10,421 nt of DNA from Deltaproteobacteria bacterium (GCA_019314005.1 JAFDAE010000086.1:1-10421), one strand, 5' to 3'; counted from the first letter of the stretch, positions 1-5,692 are shown. The notes: a model not told the origin generated them from the letters alone. Program-made: numbers and translations.

Positions 1-453
1 CGGCTTTGTAACGCCGGTCGCTGTATCGCCTTTAACCCCGGGTTCCGATTGTGTGACGGTAAGGGTTACAAAAATAGGAAGATCTAAGCCGATCGGTTGA
101 TTATTATAAAACAACACCTTTAACGTAATATTTTCCAACAAAAAGTTCCGGTTGTCACCGACGTATTCCTCAGTCAAAAAAATCTGTTCATAGGTCGCAT
201 TGTCCATCATGCAATACGTATCACCGTCTTTATACAGATACTGCATCTCCTTTTCTTCAAGGTCCGGCCTTCCAACTTTCTCTCCGGAACGAAACGTCTG
301 ATCCAATACTCGTCCGGTGATCATGTTTTTTAACTTTGTCCTAACAAATGCCCCGCCCTTGCCGGGCTTGACATGAAGAAATTCTGTAATCACAAACGGC
401 TTGCCGTCTATCTCTATTTTAAGCCCTTTTCTAAAATCTGATGTGCTGTACAT
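1..453 (-). CDS. efp: Elongation factor P, 3' end cut by the window edge
   Basis: EF-P binds ribosomes stalled on polyproline stretches, between the P and E sites, and promotes peptide-bond formation. The 151 visible residues start MYSTSDFRKGLKI and cover the N-terminal KOW-like domain and most of the second (OB-fold) domain; the C-terminal domain, roughly 35 residues, lies beyond the left edge. The domain I loop VKPGKGGAF is present, with Lys32 aligning to the modified Lys34 of E. coli EF-P. The ATG at 451-453 is chosen because the family N-terminus begins there and no in-frame start occurs before the upstream stop. A purine-rich GAAAGGAAA stretch lies upstream. It follows aroQ on the same strand after about 190 bases of repeat-containing spacer. 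No EF-P modification enzyme is visible in the window, so the type of lysine modification cannot be stated. Confidence 0.96.
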   Translation of the reverse strand, partial: MYSTSDFRKGLKIEIDGKPFVITEFLHVKPGKGGAFVRTKLKNMITGRVLDQTFRSGEKVGRPDLEEKEMQYLYKDGDTYCMMDNATYEQIFLTEEYVGDNRNFLLENITLKVLFYNNQPIGLDLPIFVTLTVTQSEPGVKGDTATGVTKP

Positions 454-517
454 GTCTTCTAATGTTTCCTTTCTCGTATCTTCTTCAAGTCATATAGTAA
501 ACTACTCAGGGTTGTCA

Positions 518-598
518 GGTTCACGGTTCTGGGTTACCTTCCTTTCGTTAACCTTCTCTAACCTTGAACCTCTGAACCGTGAACCCCTGAACTTTGAA
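518..598. repeat. Hairpin-forming GGTTCACGGTTC repeat, aroQ-efp spacer
   Basis: The 454-642 spacer between aroQ and efp contains GGTTCACGGTTC at 518-529 and its exact reverse complement at 574-585, a 12-bp stem around a 44-base loop that also contains GTTAACC. The 26 bases at 573-598 recur exactly, in inverted orientation, at 4711-4736 upstream of the mlaF-like gene. It is a dispersed, low-complexity repeat built from TGAACC-like units. It could form a structure in the efp leader RNA, but there is no T-run to make it a standard terminator. I see no small gene in this spacer. Confidence 0.75.
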
Positions 599-642
599 AT
601 GGAGTATTGAACGATTATCCACCAAATATTCGGAGGATACAA

Positions 643-1377
643 TCAGTTAACCAAATCATTGAGCGCTTGGAGCGCGAGCAAGTAACCCAACTTACCCAAT
701 CCGGCTATCTGGGCTGTGACAACATCCGACGTCATGGATTTGTGGCGAAACGGTTCTCTTTTGTAAATATTCGATAGATGTACTTCAATGATAGGCACAT
801 CCAGAATGAGCAACGCGTCCCTGATGGCAACGCTCGTATGGGTATATGCGGCAGGATTTATAATAACTCCCTGACAATCCTGAGCAGCATCGTGGATTTT
901 CTCCACTATGGCGCCTTCATGATTTGACTGAAAGGTCTCCACAGTGAGCCCCAATTTATCGCCCTCGGCAACAAGCTCTGCATTAATCTCATCTAATGTC
1001 GCTGTTCCGTAGACATCCTTTTCTCTCTTTCCCAACACATTTAAATTAGGACCATGAATTACCAGAATATGCTTTTCCACCGCTTCTCTCCTTTTCGACC
1101 CTTCTTGCTTGTCCTGAATTACAGCCAGCCAATTTTCAAGAACTTTTAATATCTCTTCATCCTTATCGCCTTTTCCTCCCTCGGTTTGACCGGTTTTGCC
1201 GGCCAATCGACTTTCAAGATCCTCCAATGTCTTTTTTAATTCAACATTGTCCGGATGCTCAAGACACAGCTTTCGGTAAATCGCTATCCCCTTATCCAGA
1301 AAGCCCTGCTTGATATAAAGCCTGGCCAACGTCTCGGTCGGCACTTCTTCTAAGTTATTTTCGTTGTTTTCTGCCAT
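643..1377 (-). CDS. aroQ: Type II 3-dehydroquinate dehydratase with a TPR-like N-terminal extension
   Basis: The enzyme dehydrates 3-dehydroquinate to 3-dehydroshikimate in the shikimate pathway (cytosolic, dodecameric in the family). Residues 102-244 form the complete type II domain: HGPNLNVLGKRE (108-119) with the active-site loop Arg118 and Tyr123 of YG, FQSNHEGAI (149-157), NPAAYTHTS (174-182), EVHLSN (198-203) and REPFRHKS (207-214). Typical AroQ is about 145 residues and begins right at this domain; here about 100 residues precede it. Residues 15-60 look like a TPR-type helical pair, followed by a Gly/Lys-rich linker and an amphipathic helix. A GTG at 1078-1080 (Val100), preceded by AAGGAGA at good spacing, would give a normal-length AroQ, so the same frame may make two products. 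The outer ATG at 1377 has only a weak AGG upstream. Identity of the enzyme is sure; the start is not. Confidence 0.93.
   Translation of the reverse strand: MAENNENNLEEVPTETLARLYIKQGFLDKGIAIYRKLCLEHPDNVELKKTLEDLESRLAGKTGQTEGGKGDKDEEILKVLENWLAVIQDKQEGSKRREAVEKHILVIHGPNLNVLGKREKDVYGTATLDEINAELVAEGDKLGLTVETFQSNHEGAIVEKIHDAAQDCQGVIINPAAYTHTSVAIRDALLILDVPIIEVHLSNIYKREPFRHKSMTSDVVTAQIAGLGKLGYLLALQALNDLVN
1078..1092 (-). promoter_or_regulatory. Internal ribosome binding site and GTG start within aroQ
   Basis: On the minus strand, AAGGAGAGAAGCG lies directly before an in-frame GTG (1078-1080), which begins VEKHILVIHGPN. This is a far stronger Shine-Dalgarno match than the one before the outer ATG at 1377. 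It would start translation exactly where stand-alone AroQ proteins start. Confidence 0.6.
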
Positions 1378-1397
1378 TACGTAAGCCTATTTTAAAT

Positions 1398-1435
1398 TTG
1401 ATGGTCTCGTAAAAAGCCTTTCACAAAACCATCAA
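1398..1435. repeat. Hairpin TTGATGGT/ACCATCAA between ftsB and aroQ
   Basis: TTGATGGT (1398-1405) pairs with ACCATCAA (1428-1435) across a 22-base loop containing CTCGTAAAAAG. On the plus strand the stem is followed by a T-rich run (1437-1447), but no plus-strand gene ends here. Read in the direction of ftsB and aroQ there is no U-run. It is best taken as a small intergenic hairpin repeat rather than an intrinsic terminator of the operon. Confidence 0.45.
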
Positions 1436-1438
1436 GTT

Positions 1439-1822
1439 TTATTTTTTCCTCTTTTCTTCTTCCTTCCCCTTAAACTGGTAGATAATCTCGTCTCTTGCGA
1501 CCATCCCGAATTCTTCCCGTGCCACTTCTTCTATGTATTCCGGATCATTTTTTAACCGTTCGACATTACGATATAAACCCTGATTTTCCTTTTTGAGGGC
1601 ATCATTGACACCGGCCAGATGATCAGATTCGGATTTCAAATGGTATAGATCAATCGCTCCTTTCTCTCCAAATATGATGCATAGGAAAAGAGAAAAAAAG
1701 ATTACTACCCACGCAAGAATCAGGAACCTCCTGATCGATTTTGGATTGCGCCCGCCTGCCTCGCCTGAGCGAGAGCGATGGCGGGCAGGGATTGCGGATT
1801 GCGGATTTGTGGTTCGCTTCAT
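1439..1822 (-). CDS. ftsB: FtsB/DivIC-type septum formation initiator protein
   Basis: FtsB is a bitopic inner-membrane divisome protein that pairs with FtsL through a periplasmic coiled coil and helps activate septal peptidoglycan synthesis. From the ATG at 1822 the product has 127 residues: a basic, low-complexity N-terminus (1-32), a membrane helix FLILAWVVIFFSLFLCIIF (33-51), then GEKGAIDLYHLK and a coiled coil to about residue 93, then the family signature EYIEEVAREEFGMV (95-108) and DEIIYQF. E. coli FtsB has 103 residues, so the core matches and the excess is N-terminal. That excess is encoded by a GATTGCGGATT-type repeat and a GC-rich palindrome. The start is uncertain: ATG 1822 has no good Shine-Dalgarno, ATG 1888 (149 residues) lies at the edge of a dispersed repeat, and the frame stays open up to a GTG at 2005. 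Confidence 0.87.
   Translation of the reverse strand: MKRTTNPQSAIPARHRSRSGEAGGRNPKSIRRFLILAWVVIFFSLFLCIIFGEKGAIDLYHLKSESDHLAGVNDALKKENQGLYRNVERLKNDPEYIEEVAREEFGMVARDEIIYQFKGKEEEKRKK
1755..1789. repeat. GC-rich palindromic repeat inside the ftsB 5' region
   Basis: CCTGCCTCGCC and GGCGGGCAGG form an imperfect inverted repeat with a second nested GCTC/GAGC pairing. In the ftsB frame it is translated as PARHRSRSGEAGG, a composition unlike any FtsB cytoplasmic tail. It sits inside a stretch of ATTGCGGATT-type repeats (about 1740-1842), suggesting a palindrome nested in another repeat. Confidence 0.65.
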
Positions 1823-1842
1823 TTTGGATTTCGGATTCAAGC
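1790..1842. repeat. GATTGCGGATT-type tandem low-complexity repeat
   Basis: Degenerate tandem units of GATTGCGGATT and GGATTTCGGATT. The same family occurs upstream of mlaE (5661-5692). On the minus strand it encodes runs such as NPKSKMKRTTNPQSAI in the ftsB frame and LNPQSEIRNRK in the mlaE frame, so it leaves similar N-terminal residues in two unrelated proteins. Confidence 0.6.
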
Positions 1843-1886
1843 GCTCCAGTTCTCCCTCACCCCGGTTTTTCCTACGTTTAGTCTCC

Positions 1887-1996
1887 ATCCAGAGATGGTA
1901 GATTTTGTCCCAAGACAAGGCCGCACAAAGGTTTCTACCGCAGGCGTAGTCCCGCCAGGGCGGGACGGAGAACGCAGTATAGGGGCAAAATATGCC
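1887..1996 (-). repeat. Dispersed repeat A, copy 1 (uninterrupted, upstream of ftsB)
   Basis: Read on the minus strand this copy runs from GGCATATTTTGCCCC through ACTGCGTTCTCCG, a TCCCGCC/GGCGGGA hairpin, GGTAGAAACCTTTGTGCGG and GGACAAAATCTACCAT to CTGGAT. The same ordered blocks occur on the plus strand at 7659-7750 and 7917-7940. Here CCTTG and GGACAAAATC are only five bases apart (TCTTG). Its outer end lies against the stop codon of the upstream TPR reading frame, and its inner end supplies the ATG at 1888 that could start ftsB. Confidence 0.8.
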
Positions 1997-2007
1997 ATCG
2001 GACACTC

Positions 2008-2334
2008 CTAATCATGACACGGACTTTCGTACGACTCCCCTCTCAGCCATCTCTCAATGAATGACTCTGTCAGGCTTATGTCAACACTATGCTTGAGGGA
2101 TAATTCCTGCAAATATTTCATTGTGTTGTTGACATCATTGACACATCCGATCAGTGCATAAATTTTTGCGCTCCGTTTCCAGCTTTCTATTGCTTGTTTC
2201 TCTTTTCCAGCCTTAGAAAATGCCAGCCCCATGTAAAATAGATCGTCGGCCATACCTTTATAAAAACCTATCCTTTGATCAGATTCAAGAGCCTTGGCAA
2301 AAAAAGAAGCGGCTTTTTCAAGTCTGTCGGGCAA
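2008..2334 (-). pseudogene. Frameshifted 3' part of the TPR lipoprotein gene
   Basis: This 108-codon frame continues the TPR lipoprotein reading frame at 2318-3073 in another register. It opens around a TTG (DRLEKAASFFAKAL, helix B of a TPR), then holds one further clear TPR (GMADDLFYMGLAFSKAGKEKQAIESW) and a C-terminal tail ending SYESPCHD with TAG at 2008-2010. The 17-base overlap, the matching repeat content and the lack of a proper start all say it is the displaced C-terminus of one ancestral gene. Dropping one T from the AATTTTG run (near 2333-2338) joins the frames as SVNLPDRLEKA. However, helix spacing suggests about seven residues of the TPR are also missing, so a roughly 20-base deletion fits as well. 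An assembly error cannot be excluded. Confidence 0.65.
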
Positions 2335-3073
2335 AATTTACAGATGCGCTTTGCGAAGAGTCATATTGTTGTGTTTCCTTCAGGCAGTCCGCAAGAAGTT
2401 TTTCCGCCTCTTTGTACTCTTTGTTCTTTGTCCGCAGAACGCCCTTGTTGTTCAGAATACCGATCCGTACTTTTCTGTCCTTGGCGGCGAGTGCCATATC
2501 CGCCGATTTATCAAGCACCGCTTCTGCTTCGTCCAAATTCCCCATTGCTATTAATGCCGATCCCTTATTGGAAAGTGTCCTGGCGGCCTCTCCCTTGTCT
2601 CCGATATAGATCTGTAACTGGTATGCCTCGTCAAAGCATGCAACAGCACGTTCAGAGTCTCCCATTCCTTGATAGACACTCCCCAGGTTGTTCAGGCTCA
2701 TGGCAACTCCATCCGTTACGTCTGAAGCTGAATAAAGTTCGTGGGCCCTCAAAAAATGCTCCAGGGCTCTATCATAGCACCCTTTTTTATACCACTTGAG
2801 CCCTTTTTGTATCTGTTTTCCACCAGCGCTCAAATGTTCCGGCACCGGGGTCACGGATCTCCCCCACCCACACGCAAAAAGAGAGATGGAAATGAGTAAC
2901 AAAATTCCAATCTTTACTCTATTCGAGACCTTTGCAAAACTTTCAATTTTGTTTAAGGTCAAGGAAGATGAAGATTTTAACCGGAGGAATACCTTGGGTA
3001 TTTTGAGGATTAAAATCTGAGTCTGACGCAGAGATTGGACAAAAGTGGATGTTTTGCAAAGGTCTCTATTCAT
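2318..3073 (-). CDS. TPR-repeat lipoprotein interrupted in frame by a MITE and truncated by a frameshift
   Basis: The function is unknown; TPR lipoproteins usually act as protein-protein scaffolds at the envelope. The start ATG (3071-3073) overlaps the mlaD stop as ATGA, which supports it by translational coupling. Residues 1-3 (MNR) are native, residues 4-52 are encoded by the inserted element plus its target duplication, and residue 53 onward resumes as VKIGILLLISISLFAC, a lipoprotein signal peptide with lipobox LFAC at Cys68. Removing 147 bases restores MNRVKIGILLLISISLFAC with the cysteine at position 19, a standard lipoprotein start. After a short linker come about four TPRs (near residues 85-115, 122-156, 161-196, 200-236), then the frame ends at NFARQT where the frameshift falls. 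The long N-terminal addition may block Sec targeting or leave the old signal as an internal membrane anchor. With the frameshift this looks like a decaying gene. Confidence 0.8.
   Translation of the reverse strand: MNRDLCKTSTFVQSLRQTQILILKIPKVFLRLKSSSSLTLNKIESFAKVSNRVKIGILLLISISLFACGWGRSVTPVPEHLSAGGKQIQKGLKWYKKGCYDRALEHFLRAHELYSASDVTDGVAMSLNNLGSVYQGMGDSERAVACFDEAYQLQIYIGDKGEAARTLSNKGSALIAMGNLDEAEAVLDKSADMALAAKDRKVRIGILNNKGVLRTKNKEYKEAEKLLADCLKETQQYDSSQSASVNFARQT
2925..3066. mobile_element. 142-bp MITE-like element with 16-bp perfect TIRs
   Basis: The ends GAGACCTTTGCAAAAC (2925-2940) and GTTTTGCAAAGGTCTC (3051-3066) are perfect inverted repeats, and similarity continues imperfectly for about 12 more bases. 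Both sides are flanked by TATTC (2920-2924 and 3067-3071), a 5-bp target site duplication. A second internal inverted pair AGATTTTAA/TTAAAATCT lies near the middle. The element is too short for a transposase, so it is non-autonomous; no parental transposase is present in the window. Length plus duplication is 147 bases, exactly 49 codons, and the minus-strand frame through it has no stop. Confidence 0.88.
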
Positions 3074-4017
3074 TTTCTCAGCCCTATATCTATACTCTCA
3101 CCTTCCGGCTCCTGGGGAAGGTTGGAACGTATAAGGAAGCTTTTCTGGACAGATTTAACCGTGTTGTCGATTTCTTCTACGCCATCTCTTATTTCTCGCA
3201 CTCCCCGTTTTGTAGATCTTGTTATTTTGGGCACATCGTAGCTTCCTTCTTCTATATTCATAATTGTTTTCTTAATAAGAGTAACCGATTCTTTTATATC
3301 AGCCATAACATCCGGGGTCGCGCTTTCGACGCTCTCCAATATTCTTCCAAGCTTATCTATTTCCACACACAACTTCTCCAAAGGCTCTTTCGATTTAAGC
3401 AGCACCCCAAACGTTCCTTCGCCGTGCTCAAGGTGGCCTGTGATCTTTTCAATGTGGGCGAGCGTTTTGTTGGTATTATCCAGGGATGTAAACAAGGGGC
3501 CTCCGGGCTCCGTCAACTGCTTAATTATTCTGGATACATCCTGGGCCGCCGATATAATCATCTTGGACGTTTTTTCGACCTCAAATTCCGCCAAAATATC
3601 CTGCAGTGACTTTTTCTCCTTTGAAGGGATCAATCCCTCAGGCGGTATGGGCGCAGCTCCGGCAGTCCCGGGTGTAATTGAAACATATTCCGAGCCTATA
3701 AATGTTGGGCTTTCCACTACTGCTATAGAATCAGCCCTTATCCTCGAGGCATAATCTTCCAAGATACTCAACTCTACCTTGACCCTGTCCTCTTCTACCA
3801 CAATACTCTTAATCTTGCCGATATCAGCCTTGTAGAGTTTTACCACGGCATCTGGATTTAAGTTGTAAGCTTCTTCAAAATCCGTATAATAGGTTATATA
3901 ATCCTTAAACCAATCTTTTCCTCTTCCCAGCATCACAACAGTAGTCAAAAGGAGGGTGGTTAACACTACCATAAAGAGCCCTACAATCTTTTCCGTTTTA
4001 CTAAAGCTTAGTTGCAT
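3070..4017 (-). CDS. mlaD: MlaD-family MCE-domain protein
   Basis: MCE proteins are inner-membrane-anchored periplasmic rings that carry phospholipids for an MlaFE-type ABC transporter. The 315-residue product has a short cytoplasmic start, one membrane helix (about 11-31) and an MCE domain at about 38-117 with the typical VVKLYKADIGKIKSI strand pair and an FIGSEYVSITPG segment. A long helical C-terminal part (about 135-295) follows, rich in heptads, as in MCE proteins whose helices line a central channel. E. coli MlaD is only about 180 residues, so this is the longer form common outside enterobacteria. The start overlaps the end of the upstream ABC gene by 10 bases, and the stop overlaps the lipoprotein start as ATGA, showing tight coupling. 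Confidence 0.93.
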   Translation of the reverse strand: MQLSFSKTEKIVGLFMVVLTTLLLTTVVMLGRGKDWFKDYITYYTDFEEAYNLNPDAVVKLYKADIGKIKSIVVEEDRVKVELSILEDYASRIRADSIAVVESPTFIGSEYVSITPGTAGAAPIPPEGLIPSKEKKSLQDILAEFEVEKTSKMIISAAQDVSRIIKQLTEPGGPLFTSLDNTNKTLAHIEKITGHLEHGEGTFGVLLKSKEPLEKLCVEIDKLGRILESVESATPDVMADIKESVTLIKKTIMNIEEGSYDVPKITRSTKRGVREIRDGVEEIDNTVKSVQKSFLIRSNLPQEPEGESIDIGLRK

Positions 4018-4685
4018 AGTACACCATGATTAAGTTTCCCATCTTCTATCAAAATCTCCCGGGTTGAAAATTCCTTGATAAAATCTTCATCTAACGCACG
4101 AAAGACTAGAGTAACCCCTGTATCCGCAAGTCCTCTCAAAACAGATTTAAATGTATCAAAGCTCTTAGTCCCTAAAAACTCCTTCGGTCTATCTATAAGT
4201 AGAATATCCGGCCTTTTGCAAACCTCACGTATGATAATCGCAATTCTCATGTTCTCAGGGTCAAGATATGTGGGGCGCAATTCCAGCTTTTCATCCAAAT
4301 AAAACATCCTGCACAATTTCATTATATCATCAGATGGTGTCGCAGGAAATCTGTTTTCAAAATAATTAACCATAAACATTAAATTGTCCCTTACAGACCT
4401 GTTGCTTATGAATGACACATCGGAAGCAATATATCCCACCTTTTGTTTGTAAGGCAGAAGATTTCTGCAATCTGAAAAATCAAGTTCTTTGCCTTGATAA
4501 AAAAACTTCCCGCTTGTCGGATAAACAAGAGATGCCAGTCCCCTCATAAAAAGTCGAACATCATCTCTTGCGTGCGCCACAATTGAGACCCTATCTTTCC
4601 TATTTAAAGAAAAATTGATCTTCTGCAATGCGGCTACGCCGCCGGGACCCTTCACAGAGTAATCAACTAATCGTATAAGTTCCAT
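4008..4685 (-). CDS. mlaF: Degenerate MlaF-like ABC ATP-binding protein, catalytic motifs lost
   Basis: By position between an MlaE permease and an MlaD this is the MlaF slot, and the 225-residue fold is recognisably an ABC nucleotide-binding domain: VAALQKINFSLNRKDRVSIV, PTSGKFFYQGKEL (56-68), SVRDNLMF (97-104), RPDILLIDRP (158-167), ILIEDGKL. The catalytic motifs are not intact. The Walker A stretch GxxGxGKS is replaced by AHARDDVR (37-44) with no glycines or lysine; the Q-loop glutamine is absent (Ser88); the LSGGQ signature reads around LDPENMR (141-147); the residue after the Walker B aspartate (Asp165) is Arg166 instead of glutamate; and the switch histidine is missing from LVFRALDED. 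The frame is full-length without stops, which argues for a maintained non-hydrolysing protein rather than simple decay. No Shine-Dalgarno precedes the ATG at 4685. Confidence 0.82.
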   Translation of the reverse strand: MELIRLVDYSVKGPGGVAALQKINFSLNRKDRVSIVAHARDDVRLFMRGLASLVYPTSGKFFYQGKELDFSDCRNLLPYKQKVGYIASDVSFISNRSVRDNLMFMVNYFENRFPATPSDDIMKLCRMFYLDEKLELRPTYLDPENMRIAIIIREVCKRPDILLIDRPKEFLGTKSFDTFKSVLRGLADTGVTLVFRALDEDFIKEFSTREILIEDGKLNHGVLCN

Positions 4686-4700
4686 ATCTATAAAATAAAA

Positions 4701-4856
4701 AGTTCAAGGGTTCAAAGTTCAGGGGTTCACGGTTCAAGCTTGCCTACATTGTCCTCTCCACATTTACAAAGAAGTGTACGGGCTCCCCAAGACTACCTTG
4801 CAAGGACGTGATGATCACATAACCTTGAACCGTGAACCTTGAACCTTGAACCTAAA
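4701..4856. repeat. Inverted TTCAAGG/CCTTGAA repeat pair between mlaE and the ABC gene
   Basis: A left block (4701-4738) of TTCAAGG and GGTTCA units and a right block (4821-4853) of CCTTGAAC units are inverted to each other, with a perfect 15-bp match GGTTCACGGTTCAAG (4724-4738) against 4824-4838. About 80 bases lie between, including a CCTTGCAAGG palindrome (4796-4805) and no visible gene. The left block shares 26 exact bases with the aroQ-efp spacer. In RNA it would fold into a long stem inside the mla series, just upstream of a gene lacking a Shine-Dalgarno. Confidence 0.75.
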
Positions 4857-4866
4857 CAGTCACAAT

Positions 4867-5655
4867 TTACAAATAAAAAATAGCGGAAACAAAAATGTTA
4901 ACAAGCATACAATATAACAGACATTCGACCGCCGCTTTTGAACAGGCCGGCGGAATTTCTGTTATAGAATGTTTCACGTTTAATCCCCTGTAAAGGCAAT
5001 TGGCCGCAATAATAACACCAAAAAAGATTGCTTTTAAGATCGGAGCAATGATGTCTGACGGTGTTATGGATTTGCCTACGCCACTCAGAAAATTGTCAAG
5101 TGGGATGCTTGTCGCTGTCCAGGCAATCGCGTATCCTCCAAATATGGCGGTCGTATCAAATACCCAAAACAGACATAACATTGCTGTTGTAATGCCTAAT
5201 AATCGCGGCAAACAGACCACGTACACCGGATCTATACCCATCATCTCTAATGAATCCATTTCTTTTAGTACGGTCATATATCCTGCCTCGATAGTGATGG
5301 CTATAGCTGAACGCAAGATAACGATAATGGCCACGAACAGAGGTCCCGACTGTCTAATAATCGTAAAAACAATCAAATCATTCAGCACAGCGGGATCCTC
5401 AACGAGTTCACTATATCCAACAGAGCGGATAATGACAATGCTCCCAGCAACAAGAGAAATAAAAATCACGAGGGGCAAGGCCTGAATCGCCGTAAAATAG
5501 ATTTGTTTTACCGTTGTCCTATAGAGCATTGTACGCCCTTCTTTATGCCTCCGGAACAGAAGGGCCGACATTCTAACGACAAAGGCAAAAAGTCCCAAAA
5601 AATGATCGACACTTTTGATGGTTTGTCTTCCGATATTTCCGATAAAGCCGGTCAT
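4867..5655 (-). CDS. mlaE: MlaE-family ABC permease
   Basis: MlaE is the inner-membrane permease of the phospholipid-trafficking Mla system, working as a dimer with the MlaF ATPase and the MlaD ring. The 262-residue product has an amphipathic N-terminal region, about five hydrophobic segments, and the family core: SGPLFVAIIVILRSAIA (about 103-119), EAGYM and the coupling-helix motif KEMDSLEMMGIDP (131-143), PRLLGI, and FFGVIIAANCLYRGLNV. This length is normal for the family. ATG 5655 (MTGFIGNIG) is preferred over an ATG at 5703 because the extra 16 residues (RLNPQSEIRNRK) translate a GATTGCGGATT-type repeat. The Shine-Dalgarno is weak. Unlike its ABC partner, the permease shows no obvious loss of conserved parts. 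It lies downstream of murJ with an 80-base gap. Confidence 0.93.
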   Translation of the reverse strand: MTGFIGNIGRQTIKSVDHFLGLFAFVVRMSALLFRRHKEGRTMLYRTTVKQIYFTAIQALPLVIFISLVAGSIVIIRSVGYSELVEDPAVLNDLIVFTIIRQSGPLFVAIIVILRSAIAITIEAGYMTVLKEMDSLEMMGIDPVYVVCLPRLLGITTAMLCLFWVFDTTAIFGGYAIAWTATSIPLDNFLSGVGKSITPSDIIAPILKAIFFGVIIAANCLYRGLNVKHSITEIPPACSKAAVECLLYCMLVNIFVSAIFYL

Positions 5656-5660
5656 ACAGC

Positions 5661-5692
5661 ATTTCCGATTTCGGATTTCAGATTGCGGATTC
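5661..5692. repeat. ATTTCGGATT-type repeat upstream of mlaE
   Basis: Tandem degenerate GATTTCGGATTTCAGATTG units, of the same family as the repeat at 1790-1842. They fill most of the short murJ-mlaE spacer and extend the mlaE reading frame upstream to an ATG at 5703. Confidence 0.55.

Noticed and set aside
401..610. Plus-strand 69-codon frame over the efp start and spacer
   Set aside because: It overlaps the efp 5' end antisense and ends in translated TGAACC repeats; it has no ribosome binding site of note.
1398..1447. Intrinsic terminator (TTGATGGT stem plus T-run)
   Set aside because: The T-run is on the plus strand, where no gene ends; on the transcribed strand there is no U-run and aroQ follows closely.
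1439..2005. A 188-residue FtsB starting at GTG 2005
   Set aside because: The first 60 or so residues translate dispersed repeat A and a GGATT-type repeat, and AGGAG is too close to the GTG; FtsB is normally near 100 residues.
2220..2799. Overlapping plus-strand open frames opposite the TPR lipoprotein
   Set aside because: They have no recognisable domains or start signals and lie antisense to a clearly TPR-coding frame; they are shadows of it.
4701..4856. CRISPR-like array of TTGAACC units
   Set aside because: Units are 7-8 bases, contiguous and degenerate, with no spacers of even length and no cas genes; it is an inverted low-complexity repeat.
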